DNA from: Chloroflexia bacterium
GTDB lineage: Bacteria; Chloroflexota; Chloroflexia; Thermobaculales; Thermobaculaceae
DNA length: 7,101 nucleotides
NCBI GenBank assembly: GCA_013695265.1
Contig: JACDAU010000025.1
Location: 1-7,101 of the forward strand
Direction of reading: 5' to 3'
Shown in pieces: positions 1 through 5,894 of the stretch. Below the pieces are notes generated by a model. The model ran no database searches, was not told the origin of the DNA, and saw nothing but the letters and a program-made list of their open reading frames with translations. Within the stretch, counting starts at the first letter, position 1; each line of letters starts with the position of its first letter. The position numbers were made by a program, and so were the translations under genes.

Positions 1-3
1 CGG

Positions 4-12
4 TGGTATAAT
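4..12 (+). promoter_or_regulatory. Extended -10 promoter element upstream of nusA
   Basis: The bases read TGGTATAAT: a perfect TATAAT at 7-12 preceded by TG one base upstream, which is the extended -10 form recognised by housekeeping sigma factors. Transcription would be expected to start near 18-20. The matching -35 region would lie left of the window and cannot be checked. The element lies about 90 bases before nusA, so it probably drives the nusA operon, but the leader terminator at 39-63 sits between them. A chance match is possible; the exact consensus makes that less likely. Confidence 0.68.
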
Positions 13-38
13 CAGTCAAACGCATAGGGGTGTCTGTG

Positions 39-63
39 AAGTGGGCTTGCCCCACTTTTTTTC
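39..63 (+). terminator. Intrinsic terminator-like hairpin in the nusA leader (candidate attenuator)
   Basis: A 7-bp stem pairs AAGTGGG (39-45) with CCCACTT (51-57) around the 5-base loop CTTGC. It runs directly into a T tract (56-62, broken by C at 63). This is the form of a Rho-independent terminator. It lies about 20 bases after the start site predicted from the -10 at 7-12 and 36 bases before the nusA start codon, so it would end most leader transcripts at about 45 nt unless read through. In Bacillus subtilis, nusA is reported to be autoregulated by NusA-dependent attenuation at a leader terminator without an antiterminator; a similar role here is inference. The alternative is that it simply terminates a gene lying left of the window. 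Confidence 0.75.
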
Positions 64-84
64 TATGTACTCTTAAATCGACAC

Positions 85-93
85 GGAGGTGAT
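85..93 (+). promoter_or_regulatory. Strong Shine-Dalgarno site of nusA
   Basis: GGAGGTGAT is fully complementary to the anti-Shine-Dalgarno end of 16S rRNA. Its GGAGG core ends nine bases before the ATG at 99, which fixes that start. It is the longest ribosome-binding match in the window, so nusA translation is probably efficient once the leader terminator is passed. Confidence 0.85.
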
Positions 94-98
94 GCGCC

Positions 99-1343
99 AT
101 GAAGGGTGAGTTCTACGCAGCGATCTCGCAGCTCAGTCTGGAGCGTGGCATCTCGCGCGATGTCCTGATCAAGTCCGTTGAAGAAGCTGTCAAAGCGGTA
201 TATAAGCGCACCTACGAGCCCGACTATGAGGTTGAAGTTGAGATGGACCAGAACACCGGCCAGGCCCTGGTATATCGCGTGTCGCGCGTGGCGGAGATAG
301 TCGAGGATTCCGCAACGGAGATCGACATCGCGGACGCGCGCAAGCTACAGCGCGATGTCCGCGTCGGTGACGTTATCCGTCAGAACATCAACCCACCGAG
401 CGGCTTTGGCCGGATCGCCGCGCAGATGACAAAGCAGGTGATGCTCCAGAAGATCCGCGAGGCAGAGCACGAGACGGTGTATGGTGAGTTCACGGGCCGG
501 GAAGGTGAGCTGGTCACCGGCGTCCTCCAGCGCATGGAGCCGTCCCTCGCGATCGTGGAGATCGGTAAAGCTGAGGCAATCATGCCCCGGAGCGAGCAGG
601 TCGAGGCAGAGGTATACCGCACGGGCCAGCGTCTGAAGGTACTCCTGCAGCGTGTGCAGCGCTCCCCAAAAGGACCGCAGATCATCGTCTCTCGACGTGA
701 CAAGACGTTGCTCAAGCGTCTGTTTGAGATTGAGGTTCCCGAGATCTATAACGGGACGGTGGAGATCAAGGCCATCGCGCGAGTGGCGGGCGAGCGGTCG
801 AAGGTGGCGGTTGCCGCCCGGCAGGCCGGCATCGACCCGGTCGGCAGTTGTGTTGGCGTTCGTGGCATCCGCGTGCAGAACGTCGTAGACGAAGTGTACG
901 GCGAGAAGGTCGACATCATCCAGTGGAGCGACGACACGGCTACATTCATTGCTCGAGCGTTGAGTCCTGCACAGGTGACCAGCGTCAACTTGAATCCAGC
1001 GGAGAACACCGCTACGGTGATCGTTCCAGAGCGACAACTTTCCCTGGCGATTGGGAAGAACGGCCAGAACGCGCGTCTGGCGGCAAACCTCACCGGCTGG
1101 CGCATCGACATCCGCAGCCTGGAAAGCGTAATGCGAGACTCCGAGACTGAACAGGCCGAGGTCACCGGGTCAACGAGTGCAGGAGGAGACTCGGTATCAG
1201 CGGAGGGAGCGACAGCCGCCGTTGGCCCGAGTACTACCCCTGTCCAGGCGGTAACTGCCAGCGACAATCCAGAGGACATGACTGCCCCCCCCGCCGCCGC
1301 AGAGGACGCGCCACTGGCAGCTCCTCAGTCGGCCCTGAGCTGA
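99..1343 (+). CDS. nusA: Transcription termination/antitermination factor NusA
   Basis: NusA binds RNA polymerase and nascent RNA in the cytoplasm and modulates pausing, intrinsic termination and antitermination. The 414 residues show the family order: an N-terminal RNA-polymerase-binding domain (about 1-125, starting MKGEFYAAI), an S1 domain (about 135-200, with GELVTGVLQR), KH1 (about 205-275, with DPVGSCVGVRG at 246-256) and KH2 (about 280-340, with SLAIGKNGQNARLAA at 315-329). Residues from about 345 form an Ala/Thr/Ser/Glu-rich, probably disordered tail. I see no E. coli-type acidic repeats there, so the core matches the shorter Gram-positive kind of NusA plus a tail. The ATG has an excellent ribosome-binding site at 85-93. 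The stop overlaps the ylxR start (TGATG, 1341-1345), so ylxR is probably translationally coupled. A C8 tract lies in the tail coding region at 1285-1292. Confidence 0.97.
   Translation: MKGEFYAAISQLSLERGISRDVLIKSVEEAVKAVYKRTYEPDYEVEVEMDQNTGQALVYRVSRVAEIVEDSATEIDIADARKLQRDVRVGDVIRQNINPPSGFGRIAAQMTKQVMLQKIREAEHETVYGEFTGREGELVTGVLQRMEPSLAIVEIGKAEAIMPRSEQVEAEVYRTGQRLKVLLQRVQRSPKGPQIIVSRRDKTLLKRLFEIEVPEIYNGTVEIKAIARVAGERSKVAVAARQAGIDPVGSCVGVRGIRVQNVVDEVYGEKVDIIQWSDDTATFIARALSPAQVTSVNLNPAENTATVIVPERQLSLAIGKNGQNARLAANLTGWRIDIRSLESVMRDSETEQAEVTGSTSAGGDSVSAEGATAAVGPSTTPVQAVTASDNPEDMTAPPAAAEDAPLAAPQSALS
1285..1292 (+). other. C8 homopolymer in the nusA tail, possible slippage site
   Basis: Eight consecutive C bases read in frame as (G)CC CCC CC(C), encoding Ala-Pro-Pro at about residues 396-398. 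Both Pro codons could re-pair after a one-base backward slip. The -1 frame then runs open, with no stop codon, through the nusA terminator and is the frame of ylxR. Whether slippage happens is unknown; the tract may just reflect Pro/Ala codons in GC-rich DNA. Confidence 0.3.
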
Positions 1344-1657
1344 TGCCGAAGCAAGCTCAGCCGCCGAGGGTGCGGCGTCAGCCGCAGCGCACTTGCGTCG
1401 CCTGCCGCGATGTCGAGGGCAAGCGCACACTGGTGCGGGTGGTGCGGACCCCGGACGGGACGGTCGAACTCGATGTAACTGGGAAGAAGTCTGGGCGAGG
1501 AGCGTACGTGCACGCCAGCGTGGAATGCGTACAAAAGGTGGTAAAGACGGGCGGCTTGAGCCGCGCGTTGAATGTGCCCGTCGGCGCCGAGGTGACCGAC
1601 CAACTGCTCGCGCGAGCGGCTGAGGGCACGGGACAGCAGGAAAATAGCGGCGCGTAG
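1343..1657 (+). CDS. ylxR: YlxR/RnpM family RNA-binding protein (DUF448)
   Basis: This is a small basic cytoplasmic protein of 104 residues, slightly longer than the usual ~90. The family signature RTCVACR is at residues 16-22 and GRGAYVH at 51-57, followed by a C-terminal helical part (about 60-90). Members have been described as RNA binders; the B. subtilis protein was renamed RnpM because it was reported to bind and modulate RNase P. The gene sits in its classical place between nusA and infB. Its ATG overlaps the nusA stop by one base and I see no convincing ribosome-binding site of its own, so translation probably depends on coupling to nusA. The L7Ae-like ylxQ gene that often follows it in Firmicutes is absent: infB begins 21 bases later. 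Confidence 0.93.
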   Translation: MPKQAQPPRVRRQPQRTCVACRDVEGKRTLVRVVRTPDGTVELDVTGKKSGRGAYVHASVECVQKVVKTGGLSRALNVPVGAEVTDQLLARAAEGTGQQENSGA

Positions 1658-1678
1658 CCGCGTGCAAGAGGAGGACGT

Positions 1679-3619
1679 ATGACACAGGACAGTGGCAATC
1701 GCTTTGGCGGTGGCGGGGGATCCCGTCGTGGCGGACAGAATCGCAGGGGCCCCCAGCGGGGTGGCCGGAGCGGGGGGCCGCCGAACCGGGGACGAGGTGG
1801 CGCTAATCGTGGACCGCGTAGTGGTCCGCTTGCCGCAGGGCGAACATCGGCGGTAACGGTCCGCACGCGGCGTATCATCGAACTGCCGCCGGTGATGTCG
1901 GTAAAGGATCTTGCCGACGCGTTTAGTATCAGCCCACCACAGGTGATCGGCTCGCTCATCCGCAGCGGCGTAATGGCGACGATCAATCAGCAGATCGATT
2001 ACGACACAGCGGAGATCATCGCCACCGAGCTCGGCTATCAGACGCGCAAGGTGATTCCCCAGACCGACGAGGAGCGGCTGATCTCGCAGTTGGAGCAGCC
2101 CGTGGCTGATGCCGCCTTGCAGACCCGCCCCCCCGTCGTCACGGTCATGGGGCACGTTGACCACGGCAAGACCCGCCTGCTCGACGCGATTCGCGAGACG
2201 CACGTCGTCGAGGGCGAGGCTGGCGGCATCACACAGCACATCGGCGCGTATCAGGTCGAGATTCAGGGCCGCAAGATTACGTTCCTCGACACACCGGGAC
2301 ACGAGGCGTTCACCGCGATGCGCGCTCGCGGCGCACAGATCACGGATGTGGTCGTGCTCGTGGTCGCTGCGGACGACGGCGTGATGCCGCAGACGCTTGA
2401 GGCACTCGCGCACGCAAAGGCGGCCGAGGTGCCCATCGTCGTCGCCGTGAACAAGATCGACCGGGAGGGCTCGAACCCCGACCGGGTGAAGCAGCAGCTC
2501 TCCGATCAGGGTTTGGCGCCCGATGACTGGGGTGGGGACACGCCGTTCGTCAACGTGTCCGCGCTCACGCGTAGCGGTATTGATGACCTTCTCGGCGTCC
2601 TGCTCCTGGTGGCGGACATCCGAGAGCTAAAGGCGGATCCCACGCGGCTTGCCGAGGGCGTGATCATCGAGGCCCGGGTGGACCCAAATATGGGTCCCAG
2701 TGCCACGGTGCTCGTCCAGAACGGCACGTTGAAGCTGCGCGACTCCGTGCTCGTCGGTGGTGTCGTCGGCCGCGTTCGCATGATGTACGACGACAAGGGC
2801 CAAAAGCTGCGCAAGGCGGAACCTGCGACTCCCGCGCGCATCCTGGGCTTGGAAAGTGTGCCGCAGGCCGGTGACTCCATGCTCGTGATCACGGACGAGC
2901 GGCTCGCGCGACAGGTCGCGGACCAGCGGGCTCGCACGAATCAGATGATGAGCACGGCAACCTTGCGACCGGCCACTCTGGACGAATGGTTTAAGGGTGC
3001 GTCGGATACTTCGAAGGAGTTACGGATCGTTCTCAAGGCGGACGTGCAAGGCTCCCTCGGCGCGATCCAGCACTCGCTCGGGCAACTTACAGAAACGAAC
3101 GTGAACGTCTCCATCATATACTCGGGTACCGGCACTATCTCGGAGTCGGATGTCCGGCTCGCGGCGGCATCCGGTGCGATTGTGGTCGGCTTCAACGTCC
3201 GTCCAGACGTTGCCGCACGGCGCGTCGCTGAGTCCGAGAACATAGACATCCGCTTTTACAACATCATCTATAACCTGATCGACGAGGTGAAGGCTGCCCT
3301 GACCGGCATGCTGGATCCGGAGTACCGCGAGGTTACGGATGGCTACGGCGAGGTTCGCGCCATCTTCCGGCTGCCCGGCCGCGAACAGGCCGCCGGTTTG
3401 TACGTCACGGATGGCAGAGCCATTCGCAACAGCAAGGTCCGCGTGCTGCGCAACGGCGCCGTCATGCACGACGGGTCGATATCGTCGCTGAAGCGCTTCA
3501 AGGATGATGCCCGCGAGGTCGCTACCGGGTTCGAATGCGGCCTGCAGATACAGGGCTTTAACGAGTTTGAAGATGGAGACAACGTCGAGTTCTACCATCG
3601 TGAGCAGGTACGCCGGTAG
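1679..3619 (+). CDS. infB: Translation initiation factor IF-2
   Basis: IF2 is the GTPase that brings fMet-tRNA to the 30S subunit and promotes subunit joining. The 646 residues are short for the family because the N-terminal extension is reduced to a Gly/Arg-rich, probably disordered stretch (about 5-55). An IF2_N helical domain follows (about 68-120). The GTPase motifs are intact: GHVDHGKT (158-165), switch I with GGITQHIG (182-189), DTPGHEAF (204-211), NKID (258-261) and SAL (294-296). Beta-barrel domain II (about 325-410), domain III (about 430-540) and the fMet-tRNA-binding C-terminal domain (about 550-646) follow. In the last, SLKRFKDD (603-610) and ECG (619-621) are kept, but a Cys often seen in AGCYV is Leu574 here. 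AGGAGG (1669-1674) lies four bases before the ATG, a close but workable spacing. The stop overlaps the rbfA GTG start. Confidence 0.98.
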   Translation: MTQDSGNRFGGGGGSRRGGQNRRGPQRGGRSGGPPNRGRGGANRGPRSGPLAAGRTSAVTVRTRRIIELPPVMSVKDLADAFSISPPQVIGSLIRSGVMATINQQIDYDTAEIIATELGYQTRKVIPQTDEERLISQLEQPVADAALQTRPPVVTVMGHVDHGKTRLLDAIRETHVVEGEAGGITQHIGAYQVEIQGRKITFLDTPGHEAFTAMRARGAQITDVVVLVVAADDGVMPQTLEALAHAKAAEVPIVVAVNKIDREGSNPDRVKQQLSDQGLAPDDWGGDTPFVNVSALTRSGIDDLLGVLLLVADIRELKADPTRLAEGVIIEARVDPNMGPSATVLVQNGTLKLRDSVLVGGVVGRVRMMYDDKGQKLRKAEPATPARILGLESVPQAGDSMLVITDERLARQVADQRARTNQMMSTATLRPATLDEWFKGASDTSKELRIVLKADVQGSLGAIQHSLGQLTETNVNVSIIYSGTGTISESDVRLAAASGAIVVGFNVRPDVAARRVAESENIDIRFYNIIYNLIDEVKAALTGMLDPEYREVTDGYGEVRAIFRLPGREQAAGLYVTDGRAIRNSKVRVLRNGAVMHDGSISSLKRFKDDAREVATGFECGLQIQGFNEFEDGDNVEFYHREQVRR

Positions 3620-3987
3620 TGAGTCGGCGTACCGAGCAGGTCGCGGAGGCCATACGGCGCATCATCAGCGAGCTTTTGCTGATGGAGGTCCGCGACCCGC
3701 GCCTGAGCAACGTCACCGTGGTAGACGTGGACGTGTCGCCGGATATCAGGTACGCCCGCATCCACGTGAGCGTGCTTGGTGATCCGGAGGAACAGAAGTC
3801 GACGCTCGCGGCGCTGCGGCGAGCCACTGGGTTTCTCCGGACCGAGCTGGCTCACCGCATGCCGGTTCGGTACGTACCAGAGTTGCGCTTCCAGATTGAC
3901 CGCAGTACGGAGCACGCGATCCACATCAGCAAGCTGTTAGGGGAAGTCCTGCCCCAGGAAGAGCCGGAAGGTGAGCGGCGAGGTTGA
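3619..3987 (+). CDS. rbfA: 30S ribosome-binding factor RbfA
   Basis: RbfA binds the immature 30S subunit near helices 1 and 28/44/45 of 16S rRNA and helps final maturation, notably at low temperature. The 122 residues form one KH-like domain, the normal size. Family features are RDPRL (25-29), the strand VDVDVSPDIRYARIHVSV (35-52), the ATG kink (69-71) in the RRATGFLR helix, and the closing PELRFQIDRS (87-96). The start is GTG at 3619, sharing its first base with the infB stop (TAGTG). GAGCAGGT (3602-3609), nine bases upstream and one mismatch from a full ribosome-binding site, supports this start. The last 17 bases overlap truB. The charged tail (EEPEGERRG) is probably disordered. Confidence 0.96.
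   Translation: MSRRTEQVAEAIRRIISELLLMEVRDPRLSNVTVVDVDVSPDIRYARIHVSVLGDPEEQKSTLAALRRATGFLRTELAHRMPVRYVPELRFQIDRSTEHAIHISKLLGEVLPQEEPEGERRG
3956..3963 (+). promoter_or_regulatory. Ribosome-binding site of truB inside rbfA
   Basis: AGGAAGAG lies seven bases before the GTG at 3971, within the last codons of rbfA. It decides in favour of the overlapping GTG start for truB over any later start. No other purine-rich site lies close to a usable start codon in that frame. Confidence 0.6.
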
Positions 3988-4870
3988 GCCGGAGCTTACG
4001 GGCTTCGTGCTGCTTTACAAGCCGGTCGGCCCTGGATCGCAGACCTTGCTGCGCGGGGTGAAACGCCTCGTGCACACCAGGCGGGTCGGGCACGCTGGCA
4101 CGTTGGATCCATTCGCCTCCGGCCTCCTGCCCGTGGCCATTGGCAAGGCGACGCGTTTGGTCGACTTTATCCACTCGTTCCCGAAAACATATGAGGCAAC
4201 GCTTCGTTTCGGCATCGCCACGGACACCGAAGACCTGGAGGGACGCATCACGGCCACGGATGCGATTCCACTGCTCACCACGGCGGCTGTCGAGGCAGCG
4301 CTGGCCCGGTATCTCGGTGAGCAGCAACAACAGCCACCGAGGTACTCCGCCATACGCACCAGAGGCAAGCGGTCGTATGAGCGGGCACGCTCCGGTGACC
4401 CCCTTGAGCCCTCGCCCCGAACTATTCGCATCCATGCCCTCCGCCTGCTGGCACTGGACGGTGAGAGCTTGCGCTTCGAGGTACAATGCTCGTCCGGCAC
4501 GTACATTCGATCCCTCGGGCGCGACATCGCAATGTCGCTGCAAACTGTAGGGCACCTCACGGCCCTCGTCCGCACCGCCATCGGCCCTCTGCGCCTGCAC
4601 CAAGCACTGACGCCCGATGAGCTGGAATCGCACGCCGCCACGCTTGGCATCCACGCACTCATCCTGCCCGCCGACGTGGTGCTCCAGGATCTACACGCCG
4701 TGGTCCTGAACGCCGAAGAGTGTGCTCTCCTGCGAAACGGGTCGCTGATCGCAGGTGATCTCGCCGTGCCGGCGGGAACAAAGGTGCGCGGATACGATGC
4801 CGCCGGAGAACTTCTGGGTCTGCTCAGGCGTGTGGAGAGTGGTTTGGCTCCCCACCTGCTGCTAAAGTAG
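3971..4870 (+). CDS. truB: tRNA pseudouridine(55) synthase TruB
   Basis: TruB converts U55 in the T-loop of almost all tRNAs to pseudouridine and also helps tRNA folding. The 299 residues are the usual length. The catalytic motif GHAGTLDPFASGLL (40-53) contains the nucleophile Asp46. The second motif KTYEATLRFGIATDT (72-86) holds the conserved Tyr74. PPRYSAIRTRGKRSYERAR (122-140) and SSGTYIRSLGRDI (174-186) complete the active site, and a PUA-like C-terminal region (about 235-299) follows. Small departures from the family pattern as I recall it: a QQQQ run (118-121), Arg in place of the usual Lys after YSA-hydrophobic, and LVRT in place of LRRT at 199-202. The GTG start overlaps rbfA by 17 bases. 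The DHH-family phosphoesterase gene (nrnA) that often separates rbfA from truB is absent. Confidence 0.96.
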   Translation: MSGEVEPELTGFVLLYKPVGPGSQTLLRGVKRLVHTRRVGHAGTLDPFASGLLPVAIGKATRLVDFIHSFPKTYEATLRFGIATDTEDLEGRITATDAIPLLTTAAVEAALARYLGEQQQQPPRYSAIRTRGKRSYERARSGDPLEPSPRTIRIHALRLLALDGESLRFEVQCSSGTYIRSLGRDIAMSLQTVGHLTALVRTAIGPLRLHQALTPDELESHAATLGIHALILPADVVLQDLHAVVLNAEECALLRNGSLIAGDLAVPAGTKVRGYDAAGELLGLLRRVESGLAPHLLLK

Positions 4871-4876
4871 GCAGCG

Positions 4877-5791
4877 ATGCAAGACGATCCCCTATCCTCT
4901 GACCAGCAGTATACGGTGACTATCGGCACCTTCGACGGTGTCCACCTCGGGCATCGCTCGTTGTTCAGCCACACCATCGAGCGCGCCCGAAGCACGAACA
5001 CGCCGTCCGCAGCGGCGACGTTTGCCCCGCATCCGAGGACCGTGCTCAATGGCGACACAGGGCTCCTGGCGTTGATGAGCGTCGAGGACCGGGTGCGCCA
5101 CATCCACAAGAGCGGCATCTCCCGTGTCATCCTTGTAGAGTTTACCCGCGAGGTCGCCAGCCTCTCCGCCCGCCAGTTTCTGGAGCGGCTAGGTGAGCAG
5201 GTGCCGCTTGACTCCCTCGTCGTGGGGGAGAACTTCCGGCTTGGCAGGCGGCGCGAGGCTGGCATCAAGGAGTTGCGGGCCCTCGGCACGGTCATGGGAT
5301 TCGAGGTAGTGGTTGCCACCCCGGTGACCAAGGATGAGGCGCCTGTCTCCAGCACACGAATACGGAACGCGCTGACGGAGCACGGGGATGTCGTACTGGC
5401 GGCGGAGTTACTCGGGCGGCCATACGAACTGGCGGGTGTCGTGGTGCAGGGCATGGGCCGGGGCCGCACGATTGGCGTCCCGACCGCGAACGTGCGCGTT
5501 CCGGAGGGTATCGTCGTGCCGCGCAACGGCGTGTACCGCTGCAGCGCGACGATATACGGCCAGCCGGGGTTGCCCCTACTCGGGGTGCTCAACATCGGGA
5601 TCCGTCCCACCTTCGGCGCCAGCGACCGCAGCGTTGAGCTGCACATCCTTGACTGGTCGGGCGAGTTATACGGCGTCACGGTGCGCATCGGGTTCGCGGA
5701 GCGGCTGCGCGACGAGCGCCGATTCGAGAGCGTTGATGCTCTCGTTGTCCAGATACAGCGCGATATCGCTCGGGCACGGGACGCAGGGTAG
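4877..5791 (+). CDS. ribF: Bifunctional riboflavin kinase / FMN adenylyltransferase RibF
   Basis: RibF phosphorylates riboflavin to FMN and adenylates FMN to FAD in the cytoplasm. The 304 residues cover both domains. The N-terminal nucleotidyltransferase has GTFDGVHLGH (17-26), FAPHPRTVL (49-57), VVGENFRLGRRREAG (115-129) and SSTRIRNAL (158-166). The C-terminal kinase has GRGRTIGVPTANV (194-206), NGVY (217-220), GVLNIGIRPTF (236-246) and ELHILDWSGELYG (254-266). The ATG at 4877 is the first possible start, because the truB stop codon lies in the same frame six bases upstream. Its ribosome-binding site is poor (GTAGG over the truB stop), so it is probably coupled to truB. I see no FMN riboswitch in front; control is probably that of the operon. 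No clear terminator follows the gene. Confidence 0.97.
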   Translation: MQDDPLSSDQQYTVTIGTFDGVHLGHRSLFSHTIERARSTNTPSAAATFAPHPRTVLNGDTGLLALMSVEDRVRHIHKSGISRVILVEFTREVASLSARQFLERLGEQVPLDSLVVGENFRLGRRREAGIKELRALGTVMGFEVVVATPVTKDEAPVSSTRIRNALTEHGDVVLAAELLGRPYELAGVVVQGMGRGRTIGVPTANVRVPEGIVVPRNGVYRCSATIYGQPGLPLLGVLNIGIRPTFGASDRSVELHILDWSGELYGVTVRIGFAERLRDERRFESVDALVVQIQRDIARARDAG

Positions 5792-5830
5792 CTGCTGGCC
5801 GCACCGGTTGACACTGCGACTGTTGGGCTA

Positions 5831-5859
5831 TTGACCTGGTCGTAAGCACAGGGTATTCT
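5831..5859 (+). promoter_or_regulatory. Sigma-70-type promoter for comM
   Basis: TTGACC (5831-5836, five of six consensus bases) and TATTCT (5854-5859, four of six) are separated by exactly 17 bases, the optimal spacing. Initiation would fall near 5865, giving a leader of about 30 bases before the TTG at 5895. A perfect TTGACA also lies at 5808-5813, but I find no matching -10 at a good distance from it. The short palindrome GACCTGGTC (5833-5841) overlaps the -35 and a 6-bp inverted repeat overlaps the -10. The site suggests that comM can be expressed separately from the translation operon, although read-through from ribF remains possible. Confidence 0.6.
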
Positions 5860-5880
5860 CTACGGGAATCCAGGAGAGAA
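5856..5880. repeat. Inverted repeat TTCTCT-N13-AGAGAA over the comM promoter and leader
   Basis: TTCTCT (5856-5861) and AGAGAA (5875-5880) are exact reverse complements 13 bases apart. The left arm overlaps the -10 element and the right arm abuts the comM ribosome-binding site. It could be a repressor operator or a leader hairpin that affects translation. Six-base arms arise by chance fairly often, so this is only a candidate. Confidence 0.3.
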
Positions 5881-5887
5881 AGCAGGT
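5879..5887 (+). promoter_or_regulatory. Ribosome-binding site fixing the TTG start of comM
   Basis: AAAGCAGGT differs at one base from the full Shine-Dalgarno AAAGGAGGT and ends seven bases before TTG at 5895. The reading frame has a stop at 5832-5834 and no ATG or GTG between it and 5895, so this site supports TTG as the start codon. Confidence 0.65.
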
Positions 5888-5894
5888 ACACACT

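Noticed and set aside
1..27. Tail of an upstream protein in frame 1, ending with the stop at 25-27
   Set aside because: Eight codons are too few to recognise any protein and they coincide with the promoter element; a real upstream gene end cannot be excluded but is not supported.
30..84. Possible long-range pairing of GTGTC (30-34) with GACAC (80-84) around the leader hairpin as an antiterminator
   Set aside because: It does not compete with the terminator stem and is only five base pairs, so it does not behave as an antiterminator.
1647..1661. Small hairpin GCGGC-GCGTA-GCCGC spanning the ylxR stop codon
   Set aside because: A 5-bp stem with no T run cannot be a terminator, and hairpins of this size are frequent in GC-rich DNA.
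2128..2134. C7 run before the G1 motif of infB as a frameshift site
   Set aside because: The infB frame runs correctly through it into conserved GTPase motifs and nothing suggests an alternative product.
1325..2413. A 362-codon minus-strand frame opposite ylxR and infB
   Set aside because: It is antisense to conserved genes, shows compositional bias and has no recognisable domain.
4015..5814. A 599-codon open frame on the minus strand across truB and ribF
   Set aside because: It lies wholly opposite two genes with complete family motifs. Its Ser/Arg/Pro/Thr-rich translation is typical of the complement of GC-rich coding DNA, and I recognise no domain in it.
5792..5830. Terminator after ribF
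   Set aside because: Only a weak stem with several G-T pairs (about 5808-5826) can be drawn and no T run follows, so I cannot support a terminator.
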